From the NCBI GenBank assembly GCA_003315335.1, contig QNRL01000004.1, forward strand, positions 366,672 to 430,671: a stretch of DNA of 64,000 nucleotides. The letters are read 5' to 3'. Of the stretch, positions 51,777 through 62,400 are shown piece after piece; within the stretch, counting starts at the first letter, position 1, and every line of letters starts with the position of its first letter. The notes below the pieces were generated by a model. The model did no database searches. It was not told the origin of the DNA and saw nothing but the letters and a program-made list of their open reading frames with translations. The DNA is from Pseudocitrobacter faecalis. Its GTDB lineage: Bacteria > Pseudomonadota > Gammaproteobacteria > Enterobacterales > Enterobacteriaceae. The position numbers were made by a program, and so were the translations under genes.

Positions 51777-52520
51777 ATGCCTACTCCAAACCCGCTGGCC
51801 CCCGTGAAAGGTGCCGGTACCACTCTCTGGCTTTACACCGGAACGGGCAACGCTTTCGCTAACCCACTCTCGGATATCGACTGGAACCGCCTGGCGAAAA
51901 TTAAAGAGCTGACGCCGGGCGAAATGACCGCCGAATCGTATGACGACACTTACCTCGACGACGAGGATGCCGACTGGAACGCGACGGCCCAGGGGGCAAA
52001 ATCTGCTGGCGATACCTCGTTCACCCTCGCCTGGAAGCCGGGCGAAGAAGGCCAAAAAGACCTTGTCGCATGGTTTATTGATGGCTCAGTACGCTATTAC
52101 AAAATCAAATACCCGAACGGTACCGTTGACGTTTTCCGCGGCTGGTGCAGCAGCCTGGGTAAAGCCATTCCTGCAAAAGAGGTCATTACCCGTACAGCGA
52201 AGATCACCAATACCGGCAAGCCGGAACTGGCAGAAGAAAGCGGGACCCCGAATATCCCCGTGACCGGCGTTACGCTCGATAAAGCCACGGCAAGCGTGGC
52301 CGTCGGCGCAACCACAACGCTCAATGTGACGGTTAACCCTGCCAGCGCCTCAGACACCTCGTTCCGTGTGGCAACCTCAGACGGGGCAAAAGCAACTGTC
52401 ACCGTTAGCGGCAACGCGATCACCGTCACCGGCGTAGCAGCAGGCACCGCTGACGTTATTGTTATGACCAGCGACGGTAATTTCGTTGCGGTCTGCAAAG
52501 TCACCGTAACTGCAGCATAA
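51777..52520 (+). CDS. Major tail protein V with C-terminal Ig-like domain
   Basis: 247 residues (lambda V 246). N-terminal tube domain ([14 protein letters not shown] to ~155) and a C-terminal BIG_2/Ig-like domain ([20 protein letters not shown] ... VTVTAA). The Ig domain projects from the tail surface and may bind cells or sugars weakly. Confidence 0.92.
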   Translation: MPTPNPLAPVKGAGTTLWLYTGTGNAFANPLSDIDWNRLAKIKELTPGEMTAESYDDTYLDDEDADWNATAQGAKSAGDTSFTLAWKPGEEGQKDLVAWFIDGSVRYYKIKYPNGTVDVFRGWCSSLGKAIPAKEVITRTAKITNTGKPELAEESGTPNIPVTGVTLDKATASVAVGATTTLNVTVNPASASDTSFRVATSDGAKATVTVSGNAITVTGVAAGTADVIVMTSDGNFVAVCKVTVTAA

Positions 52521-52530
52521 GGAAGGACGC

Positions 52531-52962
52531 ATGTTTCTGAAAAAAAAGAAGTTCAACTGGGAAACAGAATCCCTGACCATCTTTGAGCTGTCAGCGCTTC
52601 AGCGTATTGAATACATCACATTTATGGCCGCTGAGGAAAAGGCCGTGAGTACTGACAGCGACGGCATCAGCGATCAGGAAATGACGGCCCGGCTGGTCGG
52701 CTCGAATATTCGTAGCGGCGCACGCTTAATCGCAATGTCTTTGTGGCATAACGATCCGGCCGGTACGGACGTCGAAACACTGTATCAGCAGGTCCTGAAC
52801 GGCTGGCCGCCGGTAGCAATCGGTAAAGCCGAAATGGAGATAAAGCTGCTCTCCGGCATGCTTGCTCCGCTTGAGGATGACAATGCTGTCGATCCTGATG
52901 CCTCCGCGGAGGCCCAAAGCGCAGAACCCGTTACGGCGGAAAAGCCCTTACCAGCGAGCTAA
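52531..52962 (+). CDS. Tail assembly chaperone G
   Basis: 143 residues. Lambda G counterpart: MFLKKKKFNWETESLTIFEL, ELSALQRIEYI. Binds the tape measure during tail assembly. Near its end the ribosome can shift to the -1 frame at GCGGAAAAG to make G-T. Confidence 0.88.
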   Translation: MFLKKKKFNWETESLTIFELSALQRIEYITFMAAEEKAVSTDSDGISDQEMTARLVGSNIRSGARLIAMSLWHNDPAGTDVETLYQQVLNGWPPVAIGKAEMEIKLLSGMLAPLEDDNAVDPDASAEAQSAEPVTAEKPLPAS

Positions 52963-53285
52963 CGTTTGTCCTGAATCTGGCGCGCGAGTTTGGACGACCC
53001 GACTGGCGCGCCATGCTGGCTGGAATGACTTCCAGTGAGCTGGGCGACTGGCACCAGTTCTACCGGGAGCATTATTTTCAGGACGCGCAGCTCGATGCGC
53101 ATTTTTCCGGGCTGCTTTATTCCATTTCTACTCTTTTCTTCCGCGACCCGGAGCTTACCCCCGCACATTTCAGCCTTCTTTCTGCTTCCGAGATCGTTAT
53201 CAGCGATGACGAGCCGAATGATGATGCGCTGATGACCGCAGCTGAGGGGATCACAGGAGGTATCCGTTATGGCCCAGCAGATTAG
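52939..53285 (+). CDS. Tail assembly protein T, made as G-T by -1 frameshift
   Basis: The -1 frame continues from the slippery site as [20 protein letters not shown] and later [16 protein letters not shown], typical of lambda T. There is no own start with a ribosome site at the junction, so it should be translated as an extension of G. The slip would be at GGAAAAG (52938-52944), where A-site AAG re-pairs with AAA. It overlaps the tape-measure start by 17 bases. Confidence 0.82.
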
Positions 53286-56200
53286 CGATCTTGTTATTAA
53301 GCTGGATGTTGACCGCGCAACCTTCAGCGAGCAGGTCGCCCGAATCAAAGGGCAACTGACAGGAATGGCTGATGAGTCTGATAAAGTTCAGGCGCGAATG
53401 CAGCGTGCAGCAGACCGACAGAGCACGGCACTTAAGAGTGTGGGTGATGCTGGCGCGGCGGCTGCCGCAGAAATGAAAGCCCGCCAGTCAGCCGCAACGG
53501 AAGGGTTGACCAAAGACTGGCAGAGCGTTTCTAAGTCCGTTGATGAAACTCATCGCCGCGTTACCGAGCTTAATCAGCGTATGCGTGAGAACGACGGACA
53601 GGCCGCAGCGCTTGCCCGTCGACAGGATGAACTGGCGGCATCATTTTTCCGCCAGATTGATGGCGTTCGTCAGCTCAGTGGTGAAACACAGTCGCTTGCG
53701 AATGTGCAGGCGCGTTTTCGCGCGGCAAGGGCTCAGGGCAACATCACACAACAGGATTATCTCGCCCTAATTTCTCGTACAGTAGCCAGACAAAAAGAGC
53801 TGCAGGTTGTGGAGGAGAAGTCGTCTGCCGCGCGAACCCGCTTTTTGCAGCAACTGAAGCAACAGGTAGTCGAACAAAAACTTTCCGGTACAGAACTTCT
53901 GCGCATGAAAGCGGCACAGGTTGGTGCCAGTGATGCGGCTGAGGTTTATATCCGCAAACTTGAAGCTGCCAAAGTCGCCACACACGGACTCGGTCTGCAA
54001 AGTGCCGCCGCGAGGCAGGAGCTTGGGATACTCATCGGCGAAGTGATACGCGGTAATTTCGGTGCGCTACGCGGTTCCGGAATCACTCTGGCTAACCGGG
54101 CAGGATGGATTGACCAGCTTTTGTCACTGCGTGGTCTGGGTATCGCGGGCATGGTTGGTGGAATTGCCACAGCGGTTTATGGTCTTGGTAAAGCCTGGTA
54201 TGACGGCAGTAAAGAGTCAGAGGAATTTAACAGGCAACTGATCCTGACCGGAAATTACGCAGGGAAAACATCAGGGCAGCTTCAGGCGCTGGCCCGCTCG
54301 CTGGCCGGTAATGGCATTACGCAGCATGCCGCTGCAGGCGTGCTGGCGCAGGTCGTTGGAAGCGGTGCGTTCAGCGGTAATGACGTCAGCATGGTCAGTA
54401 ATGTTGCAGCAAGACTGCAGCAGGCTACGGGGCAGGCCGTCGATGAAACCATAAATCAGTTTAAACGTCTTAAGGATGATCCGGTTAACGCGGTCGCGAC
54501 GCTAAACGATTCTCTTCACTTTTTGACGGCCACCCAGTATGAACAGATAGCTTCTGCCCAGGCGCTGGGAGATTCGCAGAAGGCTGCCGAGCTGGCGATG
54601 CGGGCATATTCTGATGCCGTTATCCAGCGCGCCGGGGCGGTCGAAGACAACCTCGGCTCCCTTGAAAAAGCCTGGAACTGGGTGAAGAATGCTGCCTCAG
54701 GCGCGTGGGATGCGATGCTCGGGGTAGGGCGTAATCCTGACACAGCGATGAAGCGGCAGGATTCTTTTGCTGAGTGGCAGGCAGCAGAGAAAGAGTACCG
54801 CGCGCTCTCCAGCAATCTAAAGGTCGACCCGGATTATGCCGGTAACAACGCTCTGCAGAAAGCTGATGCGGAAAGGCTGAGAAATGCTCGCCAGCAGGTG
54901 GAGCTGAAAAAGCAGGCTTACGATCTCGCCGATCAGCAATATGCCCAGGAAGGGCTGGCAGCCGCGCGGGAGAAAATGCGGACGGATCAGCAGGACCAGG
55001 CTATTCGTAGTCAGCAGCAGTTTAACCAGCTTGTAGAGTCTGGCACGACGGCGGCAGAAAAACGGGCTTTAGCAGAGAAAAAACTCAATCAGCTTATTGA
55101 GAAAAATCGCCAGGATGCGAAAGACGGTATCGCCACTCTCTGGACTGATAAGGATATTGCCGCAGCCCGCGCCGGGATTGAAAAGCAGTGGAAGGATCCC
55201 AAAACGCCGAAAGGCAAAAGCTATTCTACACCAGCCGGGGACAAAGCCGAGGAGAAGGCGCAGGCTGAACTTCTCACCCTTCAGGCCCAGCTTAAAACGC
55301 TCGAGCAACATACCAGCGTAAACGACGTCATAAGCAAACAGCGTCAGGATCTCTGGCAGACTGAAAATCAGTTCACCGTTCTGCAGGAGGCTGCTGGTCG
55401 TCGCCAGCTTACGGCGCAGGAAAAATCCCTGCTGGCGCACAAGGAAGAAACGCTCGAGTACAAGCGGCAACTGGCCGATCTGGGCGATAAGATTGCCAGC
55501 CAGCAGAAACTTAACCAACTTGCCGATCAGGCTGAGAAATTTGAGCAGCAGCAAAAAGCTGCGAGGGCCGGATTGCAGGCTCAGTCTGAGGGTGTCTCTA
55601 GCCGTGAGGCCGGGCGGCAATCTACGCTGCAACGTCTCAGCGAAAGCTATTCGTATAATCCTCAGGCTCAGCAGAAAGTTCTGGAAGAGCAGAGAGCGAC
55701 ATTTGCGGCTGAGGATGCTTTGCGCGAAAACTGGCTGGCCGGTGCGAAACAAGGGTGGGCTGAATATCAGGATTCGGCGACAAACGTTTTCAGCTCCGTT
55801 CAGCAGATTTCGCAGGCAACGTTCAGCGGGCTGGCGGGCCAGCTTACCAGCCTGACGACAACCGGGAAGGCGAGCTTCCGGGACTTCACCAGCTCTATCC
55901 TTAAAATGATTGTTTCCGTTATCAACCAGCTGCTGGTGGCTTACGCCATCCAGAGCGCAATGGGCTGGGTGAGCGGTGGGGCGAAAACTTCATCTACAGG
56001 TCAGTCATTCTCTGTCCCGTCATACCGGCCACAGGGTTTTGACGTAGGTGGCTATACCGGGCACGGCGGCAAATATGAGCCCGCAGGCGTGGTACATCGC
56101 GGGGAGTTCGTCTTCACCAAAGAGTCAACCAGTCGTATCGGCGTGGCCAATCTTTATCGGCTCATGCGCGGGTACGCGTCGGGTGGTCTGGTTGGTGGCG

Positions 56201-56403
56201 GGAGCGCAGCCGGAGCTGGCATGGGTGGGATCAGTGTTTATGCCCCAGTCAGCATCAGTCAGCAGGGGAGTGACGGGAGCATAAATCAGGCGAACGCCAC
56301 GGGGACGGCGAAACAGCTGCAGGCGATTGTTCAACAGACAATCACCGAACGACTGAAAAAAGAAATGTCGGCTGGTGGCGTGCTTTATTCGAGGAGGCCA
56401 TAG
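53269..56403 (+). CDS. Tape-measure protein H
   Basis: 1044 residues. Starts [21 protein letters not shown]. Long coiled-coil stretches, a central hydrophobic part ([20 protein letters not shown]), and a C-terminal lambda-H-type domain with [21 protein letters not shown] and [18 protein letters not shown]. Sets tail length and is ejected during infection. Confidence 0.95.
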   Translation: MAQQISDLVIKLDVDRATFSEQVARIKGQLTGMADESDKVQARMQRAADRQSTALKSVGDAGAAAAAEMKARQSAATEGLTKDWQSVSKSVDETHRRVTELNQRMRENDGQAAALARRQDELAASFFRQIDGVRQLSGETQSLANVQARFRAARAQGNITQQDYLALISRTVARQKELQVVEEKSSAARTRFLQQLKQQVVEQKLSGTELLRMKAAQVGASDAAEVYIRKLEAAKVATHGLGLQSAAARQELGILIGEVIRGNFGALRGSGITLANRAGWIDQLLSLRGLGIAGMVGGIATAVYGLGKAWYDGSKESEEFNRQLILTGNYAGKTSGQLQALARSLAGNGITQHAAAGVLAQVVGSGAFSGNDVSMVSNVAARLQQATGQAVDETINQFKRLKDDPVNAVATLNDSLHFLTATQYEQIASAQALGDSQKAAELAMRAYSDAVIQRAGAVEDNLGSLEKAWNWVKNAASGAWDAMLGVGRNPDTAMKRQDSFAEWQAAEKEYRALSSNLKVDPDYAGNNALQKADAERLRNARQQVELKKQAYDLADQQYAQEGLAAAREKMRTDQQDQAIRSQQQFNQLVESGTTAAEKRALAEKKLNQLIEKNRQDAKDGIATLWTDKDIAAARAGIEKQWKDPKTPKGKSYSTPAGDKAEEKAQAELLTLQAQLKTLEQHTSVNDVISKQRQDLWQTENQFTVLQEAAGRRQLTAQEKSLLAHKEETLEYKRQLADLGDKIASQQKLNQLADQAEKFEQQQKAARAGLQAQSEGVSSREAGRQSTLQRLSESYSYNPQAQQKVLEEQRATFAAEDALRENWLAGAKQGWAEYQDSATNVFSSVQQISQATFSGLAGQLTSLTTTGKASFRDFTSSILKMIVSVINQLLVAYAIQSAMGWVSGGAKTSSTGQSFSVPSYRPQGFDVGGYTGHGGKYEPAGVVHRGEFVFTKESTSRIGVANLYRLMRGYASGGLVGGGSAAGAGMGGISVYAPVSISQQGSDGSINQANATGTAKQLQAIVQQTITERLKKEMSAGGVLYSRRP

Positions 56404-56741
56404 TGACGGACATATTTACCTGGCGCACGCGAAAATCGGCGCAGGGAACTGAAACAGTACGAACGCTGCAGGCCCAGTTTGGGGATGGCTACAAACAGAT
56501 TGCTGGGATGGGGATCAACGACAGACAGGAAACGTGGGACCTTGACTGGACGGGAACCAGAAAGGAGGCAGCTGCACTACGCGCATTTCTGATGTCTCAC
56601 GTGACTAAATCGTTCTGGTGGACCACTCCGTGGGGTGAAAAAAAGTTGTTCAGAGTGAAGGCCGATTCGTTCAGCGTTTCGTTCCCTACCGGGAAAAAAG
56701 CCACAGTAGCCTTCACTTTCGAACAGGCGTTCGCGCCCTGA
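56403..56741 (+). CDS. Minor tail protein M
   Basis: 112 residues from GTG. gpM family: FTWRTRKSAQGTETVRTLQA, FWWTTPWGEKKLFRVKADSF. Tail-tip base protein. Confidence 0.9.
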   Translation: MTDIFTWRTRKSAQGTETVRTLQAQFGDGYKQIAGMGINDRQETWDLDWTGTRKEAAALRAFLMSHVTKSFWWTTPWGEKKLFRVKADSFSVSFPTGKKATVAFTFEQAFAP

Positions 56742-56760
56742 TTTTCTCTACAAACATTGA

Positions 56761-56787
56761 AAGCTGCCCGCGGGCAGCTTTTTTTAT
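56761..56787 (+). terminator. Terminator between M and L
   Basis: AAGCTGCCCG-CGGGCAGCTT with T7. Perfect 10-bp stem. Probably partial under antitermination. Confidence 0.75.
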
Positions 56788-56796
56788 GGGGGAAGT

Positions 56797-57534
56797 ATGA
56801 GTTTTACGGCAGATATACAACAGCTTGAGCCCGGCAGCGTTATTCAACTGATTGAGATAGACGGTACTGAATTCGGTATGGATCAGGTGCTGCGTTTTCA
56901 TGCGCACAATATTCAGGAAGAGGGCTGGGCAGCCTTCGCCGCAGAAAATCTGCCCGCCATTATCTGGCAGGGCAACCAGTACGATCCCCATCCCTACGAG
57001 CTGAAGGGGATGGAGTTATCGAGTACAGGATCCCAGCCAACCCCCACGCTGTCCGTCGGGAACGTTGGAAACTATGTCACGGCTCTGTGCCTTGAATATG
57101 ACGATATGGTCAGGGCGAAGGTCAGGATCCATACCACTCTTTCGAAGTATCTCGATGCTGCAAACTGGAAAGACGGTAACCCGGGTGCCAGCCCGGCCGA
57201 TGAGCGAGTACAGCTTTTTTACGTCAATGCCAAAACTGCAGAGACGCGGGTACAGGTTGATTTTGAGCTGTGTTCCCCTTTCGATATTCAGAGCCTACAG
57301 CTGCCGACACGGCAGATTACTCCTGTCTGCACCTGGTGTATGCGGGGCTGGTACCGAAGCGGGACCGGATGCGATTACAACGGCACGAAATACTTTACCA
57401 AAGACGGTACGCCGACCGATGACCCGTCAAAGGATGTTTGTGGCGGCCGCCGGCAGGATTGTCAGGATCGTCACGGGCCGGACGCGCCGCTGCCATTCGG
57501 TGGTTTTCCGGCTGCCAACCTGCAGGGGAAATAA
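56797..57534 (+). CDS. Minor tail protein L
   Basis: 245 residues. gpL family (PF05100). The C-terminal cysteines in TPVCTWCMRGWYRSGTGCDY and DVCGGRRQDC bind an iron-sulfur cluster in lambda L. Stop overlaps K start (TAATG). Confidence 0.92.
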   Translation: MSFTADIQQLEPGSVIQLIEIDGTEFGMDQVLRFHAHNIQEEGWAAFAAENLPAIIWQGNQYDPHPYELKGMELSSTGSQPTPTLSVGNVGNYVTALCLEYDDMVRAKVRIHTTLSKYLDAANWKDGNPGASPADERVQLFYVNAKTAETRVQVDFELCSPFDIQSLQLPTRQITPVCTWCMRGWYRSGTGCDYNGTKYFTKDGTPTDDPSKDVCGGRRQDCQDRHGPDAPLPFGGFPAANLQGK

Positions 57535-58256
57535 TGATGCGTGAAAAATTGCTGGATGCTATCCGTCAGCACGTTGCTGCTGAATACCCCAAAGAAGCCT
57601 GCGGCCTGGTTGTTCAGGCAGGTCAGCAGCAAATCTTTATACCATGTCGCAACATTGCGGATAAACCGGAGGAAACATTCACCTTGTCCCCGGAGGATCA
57701 GATTGCTGCCCGCGCGCACGGGGAGATCATTATGGTCGTTCATTCTCATCCGGACGTGGTGCAACTGGTCCCCTCTGAGCTGGATCGCATCCAGTGTGAC
57801 TGGTCGGGTATTGAGTGGGGGATCATGTCATGGCCGGACGGCGACTTTTGTACGCTTTCCCCGCGAGAGGAGCGGGATTATGCCGGGCGGCAGTGGGTGC
57901 TGGGCTATGCGGACTGCTGGTCGCTTATCCGTGAATATTATCTGCGCGAGTATGGCATAGGACTTGGGAACCATTCAGTTCCTTACGAATGGTGGGAGAG
58001 CGGTGAGGAGCGGCTCTACGACGACAACTGGCAGCAAGAGGGATTCGTTGAGGTGAGCGCGGCAACCATGCAGCCTGGAGACATTATCATGATGTGTTTA
58101 CAGGCATCAGTGACTAATCACGCTGCAGTGTATCTCGGCAACAACATCGTTCTCCACCATTTGTTCGGGCACCTTTCTTCACGAACGCCTTATGGGAAAT
58201 ATTATCGCGACAGAACGGTCCGCGTGGTCAGGCATAAGGACAAGATGAATGCTTAA
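57534..58256 (+). CDS. Tail assembly protein K (JAB plus NlpC/P60)
   Basis: 240 residues from ATG 57534 (57537 also possible). Mov34/JAB part with VVHSHPDVVQ and an NlpC/P60 peptidase part with YADCWSLIREYYL (Cys) and VTNHAAVYLG (His). Thought to cut peptidoglycan at the tail tip during entry or tail assembly. Overlaps I by 8 bases. Confidence 0.92.
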   Translation: MMREKLLDAIRQHVAAEYPKEACGLVVQAGQQQIFIPCRNIADKPEETFTLSPEDQIAARAHGEIIMVVHSHPDVVQLVPSELDRIQCDWSGIEWGIMSWPDGDFCTLSPREERDYAGRQWVLGYADCWSLIREYYLREYGIGLGNHSVPYEWWESGEERLYDDNWQQEGFVEVSAATMQPGDIIMMCLQASVTNHAAVYLGNNIVLHHLFGHLSSRTPYGKYYRDRTVRVVRHKDKMNA

Positions 58257-58866
58257 AACACTTATTCTAGACGGTAAGATGGCTAAAAAATTCGGTAAGC
58301 GTGTTCAGTTTGATGTTGCCGACCTGCGCGAAATGCTCAGGGCCATGTGTTCACAGGTTCCCGGATTCAAGAAATATATGTCGGAAGCCCATATGAAGGG
58401 GATCCGTTTCGCCTTTTTTAACGGCGACAACAATATCGCACTGGAAGAGTTTGATATGACCCGCGGCGGAAGCGTGTACCGGATCGTACCCGTTTATGAG
58501 GGGGCCAAAAGCTCGGGCGTCCTGCAGGTCGTTGTCGGCGCTGTTGCGCTGGTCGCTGCATTCTTTACCGCAGGTGCGAGCATGGCAGCCTGGGGGGCGG
58601 CGATGAGTGCAACAGCCATCAGCGCCACGTCAATTTTGACCGGGGTCGGGGTGTCAATGATGCTGGGTGGCGTTGTCCAGATGCTCACGCCCCAGCCATC
58701 CTTCGGCGCGGGTAAATCCTCCAGCACGGACAACACGCCTAACTACGCCTTTGGGGCGCCGGTCAATACGGTCGCTATGGGGCATCCTGTCCCCCTGGCC
58801 TACGGTCTGATCGAGGCAGGGGGAGCTATAGTCAGCGCCGGTATGTACTCGAGCGATCAGCAATAA
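58249..58866 (+). CDS. Tail assembly protein I
   Basis: 205 residues. gpI family (PF06805): LREMLRAMCSQVPGFKKYMS, hydrophobic VLQVVVGAVALVAAFFTAGA, then ALMGGVVQML-type segment and GMYSSDQ end. Needed for tail-tip assembly; does not stay in the virion. Confidence 0.92.
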   Translation: MLKTLILDGKMAKKFGKRVQFDVADLREMLRAMCSQVPGFKKYMSEAHMKGIRFAFFNGDNNIALEEFDMTRGGSVYRIVPVYEGAKSSGVLQVVVGAVALVAAFFTAGASMAAWGAAMSATAISATSILTGVGVSMMLGGVVQMLTPQPSFGAGKSSSTDNTPNYAFGAPVNTVAMGHPVPLAYGLIEAGGAIVSAGMYSSDQQ

Positions 58867-58952
58867 TGAAATTCAACTGAAATAAGATGAACGTTACATT
58901 GCAATCACCCTTGGTTATCATGTCCAAAATGATGTTAATCAAGGGGATGAAA

Positions 58953-59432
58953 GTGAAAAAATACGGGTTAGTCTTATTGGGCGGGTTGCTGATTTCAGCT
59001 TGTGCCCCCCAAAATCAAAACAACAATTTACAAAAGCAATATGCTGAATTAGCAAATTGTCAGGAGGATAACATTACTATGCCAAAACAAATGCCGCATA
59101 GTAAAAAGGAGTTTGCGGAGTTTTTATCTAAGGCGGCGCTCGATGCCTCGGCAGATCAATTTGTTACCCAGAAGCGTATAGAGATTCTGCAATTAATTGG
59201 GTGGGATAATTCGGTCGCTGATGCAATTACGACATGTGGTGCTACTAGAAAGAGTAAGCAGAAAGAGATTGGGTCGAATGTGTTTGAAACAATGAAGGCC
59301 AGTACTAAAGATCCAGAAGAACGTCGTGCTCTTGTTGAGGCTTACAGTTCTTGGGAGGCTTATGTAACCAGCCAAACACCGCTCGCAAAACAGGACTTTG
59401 ACTCCAAAGTCAGCTATTACAAAAACATGTAA
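58953..59432 (+). CDS. Lipoprotein inserted between I and J (candidate moron)
   Basis: 159 residues from GTG 58953 (AAGGGG 6 bases upstream); ATG 58947 is also possible. Signal peptide MKKYGLVLLGGLLISAC with lipobox ISAC. Mature part helical, charged, one CQ and one CGAT cysteine. Base composition is clearly more AT-rich than I and J, and a terminator follows. This is the usual layout of lysogenic-conversion cargo. Superinfection exclusion or outer-membrane change is plausible by position; no family recognised. Confidence 0.75.
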   Translation: MKKYGLVLLGGLLISACAPQNQNNNLQKQYAELANCQEDNITMPKQMPHSKKEFAEFLSKAALDASADQFVTQKRIEILQLIGWDNSVADAITTCGATRKSKQKEIGSNVFETMKASTKDPEERRALVEAYSSWEAYVTSQTPLAKQDFDSKVSYYKNM

Positions 59433-59460
59433 TAAGACACCATCACTAATGCTAACAAAT

Positions 59461-59484
59461 AACCCAGCTCATGCTGGGTTTTTT
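59461..59484 (+). terminator. Terminator of the I-J lipoprotein gene
   Basis: Stem AACCCAGC/GCTGGGTT with TCAT loop and T6. Between the lipoprotein gene and J, typical for a moron. Confidence 0.88.
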
Positions 59485-59496
59485 AATGGGGTAAAA

Positions 59497-62400
59497 ATGC
59501 AAATTCTCCATGGTGAAACCATCCTGCAGGGGGCCAAAGGGGGAGGTGGCAGTTCACATACTCCGGTTGAGCAGCCTGACGATCTGCTGTCGGTCGCAAA
59601 ATTAAAAATGCTCATTGCCGTTTCTGAGGGGGAAATACAGGGCGACCTGACCGCTCAGAACATTTTTCTCAACGATACGCCGCTGGCAAACGACAGCGGG
59701 GAATACAACTTCAGCGGCGTGAAATGGGAGTTCCGCAAGGGCACACAGGACCAGACCTATATTGCCGGGATGCCCCAGGTCGATAACGAGCTGGCGGTGG
59801 GCACAACTGTCACCACCACCGCGCCCTGGACTCGCCAGTTTACCAACCTTTCCCTGGATGCCATCCGTATCAAGCTTAGCCTTCCGGTCCAGTATCTTTA
59901 TAAAGATAACGGCGATATGGTGGGCACAGTCACCGAGTATGCGATCGATTTATCAACGGACGGCGGCGCCTGGAAAACGGTTGTAAACGGCAAGTTTGAC
60001 GGAAAGACCACGACAGAATATCAGCGTGACCACCGTATCGATCTTCCACAATCGACGTCTGGCTGGTCTGTCAGGGTCAGGCGTATTACGGCTGATGCCA
60101 GCGGATCAAATTCGAAACTGGTTAATGCCTTCAAGGTGTTTTCGTATGCGGAAGTCATCGACAGCAAGTTTCGTTACCCTTTAACCGCGCTCCTGTATGT
60201 CGAAGTGGACAGCAGCCAGTTCAACGGCAGCGCGCCGAAAGTGACGTGTAAGATAAAAGGCAAGCTGATTAAGGTTCCAGATAATTACGATCCGATAACC
60301 CGAACCTATTCTGGCTCATGGTCCGGCGGGTTCAAAATGGCCTGGTCCAATAACCCTGCATGGGTCTTTTACGATCTGGTTCTGGATGAAATTTACGGCA
60401 TGGGCACGCGCGTGGATTCGTCCATGGTGGATAAGTGGGCGCTTTATTCAATCGCCCAGTATTGCGACGAAATGGTTTCCGACGGGGACGGTGGTACCGA
60501 ACCACGTTTCACCTGCAACGTGTTTATTCAGAGTCAGCAGGATGCCTGGCAGGTCCTTAACGATCTGGCAGCGGTATTTCGCGGCATAACGTTCTGGGGC
60601 AACGATCAGATTTATGTTCAGGCAGACGTACCGCAGGACGATGTCGATTGGGTTTATAACGTCTCAAACGTTATCGATGGGCTATTTACGTATGCGGGCG
60701 GCTCATACAAAAATCGCTACAGCTCCTGCCTGGTGTCCTGGTCTGATCCCCAGAACCATTACAGTGATACCGTTGAGGGCGTATATGATTCGGCGCTCGT
60801 AGAGCGTTACGACGTCCGGCAGACGTCTCTCACCGCAATCGGCTGCACCTCGCAAAGTGAAGCGCATCGGCGCGGTCGCTGGGTATTACTCTCCAATGCC
60901 AAAGATGGGACCGTATCGTTTGGCGTGGGTTTGGACGGGTATATCCCTCTGCCCGCTGAAATCATCGGTGTTGCCGATCCTTTCCGTTCCGGTAAAGAGA
61001 ACGGGGGACGCATCAGGGCGGTCAACGGCCTCCAGATTACGCTGGATCGGGAAATAGACTACGCAGCGAAAGACCGGCTGGTGGTTAACCTGCCAGACGG
61101 AAAAGCCCAGACACGGACAATCAGCGCTGTGAGCGCCGATAAACTAACAGTCACGGTGACCACGGCCTTCAGTCAGGCACCTGTCGCCGGTTCTGTGTGG
61201 GCGATAGACAGTGATAACCTCGCAATACAGTACTTCAGGGTCACTTCAATCGCGGCTAACGACGATAGCACAGGCGGTTTTACGATTACTGCCGTTCAGC
61301 ACGATCCAAACAAATACCGTTACATCGATGACGGCGTTCGGATCGAATCGCCCCCTATCACTATCACGCCGATAAGCGTCCTGACTGCCCCGAAGAATAT
61401 TGTTGTAACTGAGAGCGATCATGTTTCTCAGGGCCTGACTGTAGCAAGCCTGGATGTGTCATGGAATAAGGTTGAAGGAGCGATCCGGTACGTTGCCCAG
61501 TGGCGTAAGGACAACGGAGACTGGATAAACGTTCCGGTGACCAGCGCGCAGGGATTCACGGTTCAGGGCATTTATTCGGGCAGCTATGACGTCCGTGTCC
61601 GGGCGCTTAATGCACAGGAGACGTCGTCACCATGGGGATACGGTGAAACAACTTTTCTCTCTGGCAAAACAGGAAAACCAGGTACTCCGCTTAATTTCCT
61701 TGCGACCGAAGATGTGGTCTGGCACATCGACCTGACCTGGGCATTTCCTGATGGCTCTGGCGACACGGCCTATACAGAGATTCAGCGCGCCACAACGGCC
61801 GACTACGCCAATCCTGAACTGCTGGTTCTGGTTCCGTATCCGGCTGCCGATTATCAACATGGGCCGATGCCTGCAGGCGTTCGCCAGTGGTATCGAGCAC
61901 GGCTGATTGACCGTATCGGTAATGCTGGCGACTGGACCAACTGGGTCATGGGCATATCCTCGATAGATGTCGGCGAAATAGCCAATGATATTTTGGAGGA
62001 CATGAAGGAATCCGAGGTGTTTAAGGACCTGATGGAGAATGCTGTCGAAACCAGTGAGAAAGTCGCTGGCATGGCTGATGATATTAAACAGGCTGTCGAT
62101 GACCTTGAGCAACAGGCCAAAGATATTCAGGAGAACGCTGACGGGCTGGCGCAGGCTGAAGTAAAAATCGATGAAATCGCGTTAAGTATGGACGGCGTGA
62201 CCGGGCAGGTGAAGAACTCCGCCTATGCGATTATTCAGAGCAACCTGGCGCAGGTCGCCACGCGGAAAACGCTCTCAGCCACGGTTGCCGGAAACAGCGC
62301 GCAACTGGACCGCATCGATCAGGTTATCGTCGATGAGAAGCAGGCCACTGCTGAATCGCTGCTGAGCCTGGAGACGGATGTCGCTGGTAACAAAGCTTCC

